A stretch of 34,218 nt of DNA from Chara braunii (Eukaryota; Streptophyta; Charophyceae; Charales; Characeae): contig BFEA01000616.1 of assembly GCA_003427395.1 (NCBI GenBank), positions 1 through 34,218 of the forward strand. Direction: 5' to 3'. The notes under the pieces were generated by a model that was not told the DNA's origin, did no database searches, and worked only from the letters and a program-made list of their open reading frames with translations. A program made the translations under genes and the position numbers. Shown piece by piece: positions 28,904 to 34,218 of this stretch. Each line of letters begins with the position of its first letter. Positions within the stretch are counted from its first letter, which is position 1.

Positions 28904-29052
28904 GTCCTTGGGGACATCCGTTAAAGTTGGAAAGATACAGAGAAGATTAGCACATTTGGTGGGTACTGGTCTTTGTGTCTGCAAAAGGTAAGGCCGTTAA
29001 AACACCCCTGTGCAAGGAATGACACGCATAAATCGAGAAACGGTCGAATAAA
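28904..29052 (+). pseudogene. U6 snRNA-like sequence with an internal insertion of about 52 bases
   Basis: The 5' part matches U6 through GGGGACATCCG, GATACAGAGAAGATTAGCA (ending 28952), including the invariant ACAGAG box. The 3' part resumes at 29005 with CCCCTGTGCAAGG, then TGACACGCATAAATCGAGAAA. Between them, where U6 normally has only UGG, lie about 52 foreign bases. The 5' stem-loop lacks two bases, one A is inserted (GGAATGAC), and no T-run terminator follows. No plant-type upstream element or TATA box was seen. It is most likely a pseudogene; an intron-bearing U6 is the less likely alternative, because the insert has no clear GT...AG borders. Confidence 0.75.
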
Positions 29053-29135
29053 AAGACAGAAGGATCCTTTTTTTTTGCCCCCTCAATAAACACCTGGTGC
29101 TGTAGAGGCCAAGGACCAGCCGCACTGTGATTGCT

Positions 29136-29256
29136 GGCAGCGCTCCACTACTCTTCACGTCCATAAAAGACAAATAATATGTTGGGGTATCTTTCCATCT
29201 TCTAGCAGCAGATTCATTCGCAATTTGGACATTTGGAGAGTAGTGGAGCGAGGGCC
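29136..29256. mobile_element. Second well-preserved copy of the 117-bp MITE family
   Basis: The left end GGCAGCGCTCCACTACTC and right end GAGTAGTGGAGCGAGGGCC are inverted repeats. The interior, in reverse orientation to 21558-21674, shows GGTATCTTTCCATCTTCTAGC and AGATTCATTCGCAATTTGGAC. The terminal sequence differs slightly from the first copy. Confidence 0.65.
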
Positions 29257-29429
29257 TTGCTTTTGATTGTGGCCCGATTTGGACTCCAGACTGTCTTTCA
29301 ACAGTTCATGTGTGTACAAACTGTTATACCGCCTCAAACGAGGGGACGCAGCCATTAGGGTAGCATGCTTTATGTTCTAGACAGTAAGCTTGGAAAAGGT
29401 CTTATGAGGTGGGGCTTGGGCAGCCTTCT

Positions 29430-29665
29430 GGATGGTAGTGTCCAAAGCCAAAACTCTCCCACACACCACACGCAACCCACTCACACGCGCACTCACACCC
29501 GTGTTGGCTGAAGACCTTACTCATACGGACTGGGAGGATCCAGCACACTATCTCAGTTGGATGGCACCAAGAGTGCCACAGAAGGGCATGGGGATTGAAC
29601 CCACAACCTCTTGAATGCCACTTCCGTGCCTAACCAATGGATCTAGGAAGCTGGATGGAGCCCAG
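29430..29665 (-). mobile_element. tRNA-derived SINE-like repeat
   Basis: On the minus strand, 29655-29585 resembles a tRNA: CCATTGGTTAGGCAC matches a D-arm/A-box region, and GTGGGTTCAATCCCC (29604-29590) is a good B box within a T-arm, at the usual distance. No acceptor stem closes, so it is not a functional tRNA. The downstream part (29502-29441) shares a block with 29964-30029 in opposite orientation. The ends are uncertain; an A run of 21 at 29685-29705 lies on the other strand and is not its tail. Confidence 0.5.
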
Positions 29666-30029
29666 ATTCTTCTATCGCAGGAGGAAAAAAAAAAAAAAAA
29701 AAAAACTGAAAAACGAATAGCAAGCTACTGAGGCTGTACCACCCCACAAGCCGCCAGGAAAAGGGGCATTTCAAGCTCTTAACCACTAGCACTGTATCTA
29801 CCCATGTTCTACCAGAAGATTCATGCTCGTTTTGCACATTTGGTCAGTAGTGGAGCAAGGCCCTCCATCTCCACAGCTCTCGTTGCAAAGGTAAGAACGC
29901 TTTTGCTTCCTTTTTTTTTTCTTTTTTTTTAAATAAAAAAGTAGCATAGTTTCATTATAAAGGCACGGGTGTGAGTGTGAGTGTGAGTGGGTTGTGTGTG
30001 GTGTGTGGGAGAGTGTTGGCCTTAGACAC
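29441..30029. repeat. Inverted pair of a GTGTGAGTG-rich block
   Basis: The about 62 bases at 29441-29502 (CAAAACTCTCCCACACACCAC...ACTCACACCCGTG) reappear as the reverse complement at 29964-30029 (CACGGGTGTGAGTG...GGGAGAGTGTTGG). The pair brackets the SINE-like head, an A run and a MITE fragment at 29795-29865, so two copies of one repeat lie in opposite orientation. Confidence 0.7.
29795..29865. repeat. Right-end fragment of the 117-bp MITE family
   Basis: CCATGTTCTACCAGAAGATTCATGCTCGTTTTGCACATTTGG followed by CAGTAGTGGAGCAAGGCCC matches the right half of the family in the orientation of 29136-29256. The left half is missing. Confidence 0.6.
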
Positions 30030-30335
30030 TGCTGTTATTCGGTTGGGGGTGGGGGACGATGAAAAGGGAGGCGCAGCTACTGGCATAATGCTCGGTCTTT
30101 GTGTTAGCCGGACCCCCACCGGGGGCCCCACCCCATCCTTGACCACCATGGTTGGGGCGGGGGGCAACATGCATCCCCTCTGATGGCTGGAGGGAGACAA
30201 CAAAGCTATGTTTGCAGGGGTCCCCTGTCTAAGCCTTAGGAGTAGTGGTAGGTAGGTAGTGAAGGTGAATTTGAAAGAATTTGAAAGATGATGAAAGATG
30301 TGAGAGAAGAATATAGCGTAGTTTTTAATATATAT
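30030..30335. other. Unassigned stretch with a GC-rich fold
   Basis: No gene is seen. CCCCACCCCA near 30125 and TTGGGGCGGGG near 30150 can pair, next to CCCCCACCGGGGGC. The right end is A/T-rich and runs into TA repeats at 30326-30341. Confidence 0.4.
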
Positions 30336-30408
30336 ATATATCATCAAATAGAACTGCCCGGTAAACCGTAGGCAGAGAGGGAGAAGAGGACAACAAACGA
30401 GGGGCTGT

Positions 30409-30445
30409 GACAAACTGTTTCGTCGGAGTTTCACCGACTCATCAG
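30409..30445 (-). ncRNA. Hammerhead ribozyme core, repeat 1
   Basis: On the minus strand: CTGATGA (30445-30439), stem II GTCGG/CCGAC (30438-30434 with 30426-30422) with a 7-base loop, GAAA (30421-30418), a short stem III CA/TG with loop GTT plus the A-U pair, then TC (30410-30409) at the cleavage point. All core bases are present. Stem I is not simple: ACAG after the cut can pair with CTGT upstream, but GAGG...CCTC forms a separate hairpin between that strand and the core. Confidence 0.6.
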
Positions 30446-30831
30446 GAGGCTGAACCCTCAACAGTCTGTAGAATCCCCTCACTGATTACACTGTAAGTAA
30501 TAATCCACCTTAACCAAAATCAAAGTAGACTATCACTCACCCACACCAGATGGAACACTCTACAGACTGTCGGTTCACACCCCATCACAAGCCAGCAAAA
30601 CACCCACGAAACAAAGAAAGGTCTGTCACAGCCAAAAAATACACTCCAGACACGCCGCTGGCACTAGAGGCACAGCATGGCCGCGTAGTGACGGCCCCGA
30701 CCACTGCCGCTCGACCTGACCGGAGAAAACCGTAGCAGGAAGCTAGCGAAGTCGTAGTATATATCGTCAAATAGAACTGCCCGGTAAACCGTAGGCAGAG
30801 AGGGAGAAGAGGACAACAAACGAGGGGCTGT

Positions 30832-30868
30832 GACAAACTGTTTCGTCGGAGTTTCACCGACTCATCAG
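30832..30868 (-). ncRNA. Hammerhead ribozyme core, repeat 2
   Basis: It is identical in layout to the core 423 bases away: CTGATGA at 30868-30862, stem II, GAAA at 30844-30841 and the predicted cut after 30832. Two cuts would free an RNA of 423 bases. Confidence 0.6.
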
Positions 30869-31020
30869 GAGGCTGAACCCTCAACAGTCTGTAGAATCCC
30901 CTCACTGATTACACTGTAAGTGATAATCCACCTTAACCAAAATCAAAGTAGACTATATATATATATATATGCTATGCCAACCTCAACCCTATGCTACGTA
31001 CTAGGAGGATAGCCAACCCT

Positions 31021-32507
31021 AGGTATACTTTATTACAACATTGTCATGAGGCAGGGGACCTCACAATTCAACCCGGTGTTATCCCCGCAGCATCAGCCGG
31101 TTTAGCTTATGAATGCATTGTCTGAAGCCATACAGTGTTGTCATCTGCCTATCCATATAAATGAACGGTTAACTAAGCTATGTTCGTTACATCAAAATAA
31201 AGCACCTACTAAGTCTAGCCAACTCCTAAGCTAATGCCTAAGGAAGTCTACCCAATACCCAGCCTACTAATACACAGACCTACTGTTCAGTCTGGACCCG
31301 ACCTAAAGCAGCCCGGAGGAACGAAGTTCCAATTTTGAGAAAACGACACGGACACTCTCCTGCCCACCCAACCCCTTCCGGTCTACCGTGGCCGCCCACT
31401 GGAACCGAGTGCCCTGGTTCGCTAACCTACTCAACTAGTCCCTAATTTAACTATGCCAGTATCCAGGGAGAAATGTGGAGGTTTCCCTCTTGAGTGATGG
31501 CCGCCAGTTGGTTGTCTCGAGCCCATGTGACCAGAAACCAGTGACGTCCTCTTGCTGTGACACACCTCCTGGCCCGTATGGTCCATTCTGATCATTGTAC
31601 GTACCCAATACTTGATCTTCTGGATGATGGCCGCATCATTGGACCGTTGCTGCCGAAACAGTATGTTGTTCCTGTCCTCCCAAATTACCCACATTATGGC
31701 TGAGCGAATTGCTTGTGCAACGTATTCGTGACCAATGTGCTTGAACCAGGATGGAGGGAGGCGGCCCGAAAGGGCCCAAATCTCGTCCCATTGGAGTAGT
31801 GGACCTACGAACCGGTAGCAATGGTGACTCCACCAGTCCCATATGCGTTTGGATGCAGGGCAGCTCCAAATGAGGTGGTGCAATGTTTCCTCCTTTTGAC
31901 ATCCACAGTGTCTGCACTTGGTCTCCAGGTCCATTCCTTTCTCAAAAAGCCAAACAGCACAGGGGAGCACAGCATGGGAGATCAGCCACATGTAGTATGC
32001 TTGAAAATTTTCGCGAGGGCAGAGTAATCAACTGGTCCCATAGTGCTATCAGATGTCTGTCCTGGATTTGTGATTGGACTGGGATAATGGAGTTGAGAGG
32101 ACCTGTGCGGCTCGAGGTGCCAGCCCATAGTGGTTACCTAGTAGGTGTTGCCTGCCTACTCGTGTTGAGCATTGGAAGAGTTGCAGGTTGGGCTTTTCGC
32201 CCGTTTGTTCCCACTGTTGACTCACAAGATCGAGCCTCATCTGGAGTACAGGTTGTCCCTGCATCAGCAGTTCATGAGTAAGGAGGTGATTTCGCACTCG
32301 GGTGTTAACTCAGACCAACGTCAACGTGACAGGCTGGGTGATTTCTATCACCCCTTGGAGTCGTAGTTGTTTGCCTTTGAAACCTCGGGCTCCTTTCTTC
32401 CACTCCCGAGCTAACCATAGGTCGTCCTCTAGGGTGTCTGTGACTTGAAGCACGGTCTCTCTTCCGGGGTCCTGCTGGTCAAGGTACCACTCTCTTTCAA
32501 TCGGGGC
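31021..32507 (-). mobile_element. 3' end of LINE 2 family, second copy, fully called
   Basis: It matches 6961-8450 along its length with few differences and no Ns. The 3' end starts TATACTTTATTACAACATTGTC at 31023. No poly(A) tail remains: the copy follows CCAACCCTAG directly. At its 5' side it stops at 32507 against gypsy copy 2 sequence, so it is a strongly 5'-truncated insertion or a recombination product. Confidence 0.9.
31431..31991 (-). pseudogene. LINE zinc-binding domain and C-terminal tail (clean copy)
   Basis: The 186-residue frame begins WLISHAVLPCAVWLFEKGM. It carries the zinc-binding motif CRHCGCQKEETLHHLIWSCP, then KRIWDWW, a long connector, and IRSAIMWVIWEDRNNILF with the conserved W..RN of LINE ORF2 ends. 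It stops at 31431, where LINE 2 copy 1 also stops, so this is the natural C-terminus. Upstream parts of the protein are absent or in other frames (32507-32310 is the connector). Confidence 0.8.
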
Positions 32508-32819
32508 TCCTTCATACGTATGAGGCTGCGAATCTCGCCCAGTGCCTGTGCTTTCGGAAAAGCCTAGAAGGCCTGGGAATATCCATGCTGCTCGGCCTGT
32601 GTTTTCCTTCAACCAACTGGCGAGACTAAACTGCCTGGACCCCAAAAAGTTGACAGCCAAGGGTCTCTCGTGATTTGTTAGGTCCACCTTCACTTAGGGC
32701 AGGCACATTTGCAGCATGGGCCCCTTTGGCCTGCCGAGGACCCAAATCCTCGCATTCCCTAATCCTTTTCTTCGATCCTCCTCTGAGAAGTCCTTATGTA
32801 ACAGGCTGCTTCCCTTTCA

Positions 32820-33654
32820 ACTTTCTCTCATAACTTGAGATAATTTGAGGAGCAGTCTTCATTAATTCCTCTCTTGTGAACCACCAGTCTTCTTGAGGAT
32901 CAATGTGATGTCTGAACCGCACTCGGAATTGCATCTGTGGCTTTGGCGGTCGTCCCCTTCCTGGAGGTTTGGGCACAGCCTCACATGCATCAGCTTATGC
33001 TCGATGATATCTTCAATGTCCACGTGTCCGTCCATGGTTGGGGGCAGCATTGATCTCCTAGAGGGAAACTGATCTCTGGCAGGGAAAGGTGCCAACTTGG
33101 ATGCATGGAAAACATGGTAGGCCCATCCGGTTGATCCCCTACAATGTTTAAGATCTCCCAGGGCCCAAAATACAGTGGCATCAGTTTACGTGAATCCCCA
33201 ACTCCGGGCCTAGTTCAGATGACTTTACCCAGACTCTATCACCTACCTGAAAGTTAGAGGACCATCGATGTTTATTCTCAGATGCGATCATAGCATCCTG
33301 AGATTTTCTAATATGTTCGACGGCCTACCGCAACATCCGTTCATAATTAACAACAAACTCTATGCTGCCAGGTGTTGCAGTGGGTTGCCTTTCTGGTAGC
33401 AGAAAGTCAAGTGCAGTTCTGGGTTTCCATCCAAGGTGCAGCTGGTTGGGAGTCATACCAGAAGTACTGTGCACAACATTGTCGTACAAGTTGGCGACGA
33501 GAGGTAACTCCTCATCCTAGTCATCCTGACTTGGCTTAATATAATGCCGAAGCAGGTGTTGTACTACCCGGTTCATCTGTTCTACCTGACCATTTGACTC
33601 AGGGTGGTTCCCTGATGTCATTTGGAGCTTGGTAACCATTTGTTCAATTGTCGC
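32820..33654 (-). pseudogene. Gypsy copy 2 integrase C-terminus and chromodomain-like tail
   Basis: Homology continues through HLGWKPRTALDFLLP, FQVGDRVWVKSSELG and DIEDIIEHKLM to FRVRFRHHIDPQEDWWF and EELM. In-frame TAGs occur at 33520-33518 (copy 1 has TGG) and 33328-33326 (copy 1 has CAG). A base is missing in GGGATTCACG relative to copy 1 near 33196, and further shifts occur near 33095-32976. Sites at 32952 (CGA) and 32931 (CAA) are intact here but are stops in copy 1. Confidence 0.85.
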
Positions 33655-34011
33655 CTACCACAGTTCGCTGGTAAACCTTACATCCCTGTCACTTACTATC
33701 GACGCAGGAAGTCCAAAATCCCTGACCCAGTTATCCAGAAACAGTTTGATGACATAGTCAGTTTTAGCAGTTTCTGGCATAGCAATAAGTCTTGCATACT
33801 TGGTAAAGTGGTCCACTATCACGAAGATGTGTCTTTTTCCAAACTTAGTGGTCACAAGAGTATCCATGAAGTCCATGGATACACGCTGACCAAGACCTTC
33901 AAGAATCGGCAAGGGGTTGATGAGCCCAAGCGGGGTCTGAGTCCTAGGGTTGTTCCTTTGGCAAGCCTGGCAAGTTTCAACGTATTTTTTCGCATCTTGC
34001 ATCATAGTGGT
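33655..34011 (-). pseudogene. Gypsy copy 2 integrase, zinc region end and catalytic core
   Basis: Reading left: CQACQRNN (last two zinc cysteines), VSMDFMDTLVTTKFGKRHIF (first catalytic Asp), IVSDRDVRFTSELW (second Asp). The core frame is open here, unlike copy 1, which shifts before MSMDFMD. The conserved PESNGQ (third acidic residue) follows near 33605 after a frame interruption. The listed ATG at 34113 lies in unrelated sequence, so only the part from 34011 is integrase. Confidence 0.85.
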
Positions 34012-34218
34012 GTCGGGCGCAATCGGTCCGGCACCGCACGGGGCAGCGCGGGACCCTCCCGGCCGCGTCACGCAAGAGTTGGCTTTCAATCCTTCGTCGC
34101 AAAAAAAATGCATGGAGCTTCCACAAGCCGCTCCGGCCGGGTGCGCCAGCCATACCTCTCGCGAGCCCCTACGACAGGATAGGGCCTACGCGAGGCACGA
34201 CTACCTACACCTTACGGG
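34012..34218. other. Unidentified GC-rich sequence after gypsy copy 2
   Basis: Copy 1 would continue with KFWWAT upstream of MMQDAKK, but here the sequence switches to unrelated GC-rich DNA without a recognisable motif. It could be flanking genome exposed by truncation, or a misjoin. Confidence 0.4.

Larger units (their letters stand above)
30339..30953 (-). mobile_element. Retrozyme-like element: 423-bp unit, direct repeats, hammerhead cores
   Basis: About 191 bases at 30340-30530 recur at 30763-30953 with very few differences, giving a unit of 423 bp (one full unit plus part of the next). Each repeat carries a hammerhead core on the minus strand. The whole is bounded on both sides by TA repeats (30326-30341 and 30953-30971). 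There is no coding capacity. This is the build of retrozymes: short non-coding retroelements whose ribozymes cut tandem transcripts to unit-length RNA that circularises. No tRNA primer site of the plant LTR-retrozyme type was seen, so it is closer to the tandem type linked to PLEs. Confidence 0.65.
32508..34011 (-). mobile_element. Ty3/gypsy copy 2: integrase, chromodomain-like tail, 3' region
   Basis: On the minus strand it runs from the integrase zinc region (starting at MMQDAKKYVETCQACQ near 34011), through the catalytic core, C-terminal domain and chromodomain-like end, to the 3' non-coding region, all matching copy 1 (18865-20760). It lacks both nested insertions of copy 1 within the shared part. 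Homology ends abruptly at 34011 on one side and at the LINE junction at 32507 on the other. Stops and a one-base deletion (near 33196) inactivate it. Confidence 0.9.

Noticed and set aside
29585-29655. Functional tRNA gene on the minus strand.
   Set aside because: No acceptor stem or clean anticodon arm forms; only A- and B-box-like parts remain, as in a SINE head.
33622-34182. 186-codon plus-strand frame.
   Set aside because: It is the antisense shadow of the gypsy copy 2 integrase on the minus strand.

Overview
This window is eukaryotic and made almost entirely of decayed transposable elements; I recognise no complete host protein-coding gene. Several features suggest the green lineage, possibly a charophyte such as Chara. 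The LINEs carry a plant-style RT zinc-binding C-terminal domain, the Ty3/gypsy elements are chromovirus-like, and the Penelope-like element (PLE) has the permuted domain order (GIY-YIG nuclease before reverse transcriptase) described for the Chlamys group of green algae, spike mosses and slime molds. The inactivating changes also look like decay of methylated cytosine, including CHG sites. The species assignment is inference.

Layout. 1-2.5 kb: unassigned DNA with a promoter-like segment (CCAAT boxes, TATA box). 2.5-2.8 kb: GT-rich repeats around a Nextera mate-pair adapter left in the assembly. 2.86-6.35 kb (-): LINE 1, 5'-truncated and broken. 6.9-10.6 kb (-): LINE 2, whose 3' part is full of single Ns. 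10.6-14.2 kb: no recognisable gene. 14.2-14.6 kb: degenerate hairpin repeats. 14.5-20.8 kb (+): Ty3/gypsy copy 1 (gag knuckle, protease, RT, RNase H, integrase, chromodomain-like tail), interrupted by a 1.57-kb foldback transposon with a 10-bp target duplication and by a 336-bp palindromic MITE. 20.8-21.9 kb: small MITEs and one candidate host exon. 21.9-27.7 kb (+): permuted PLE flanked by about 0.5-kb pseudo-LTRs that carry hammerhead-like motifs. 27.7-30.3 kb: a 430-bp MITE, a U6 snRNA-like sequence with an internal insertion, a tRNA-derived SINE-like repeat and more small MITEs. 30.34-30.95 kb (-): retrozyme-like element with direct repeats 423 bp apart, hammerhead cores and flanking TA runs. 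31.0-32.5 kb (-): second copy of the LINE 2 3' end. 32.5-34.0 kb (-): Ty3/gypsy copy 2. The last 0.2 kb is unrelated and unidentified.

How the parts inform each other. The two gypsy copies act as each other's control: copy 2 shows the empty site of the MITE in copy 1, and stops in one copy face CAG, CGA, CAA or TGG codons in the other. The LINE 2 pair shows that the scattered Ns are assembly ambiguity. The PLE pseudo-LTR pair shows that the second adapter replaced genuine sequence. The only long uninterrupted reading frame is the 896-residue PLE reverse transcriptase.
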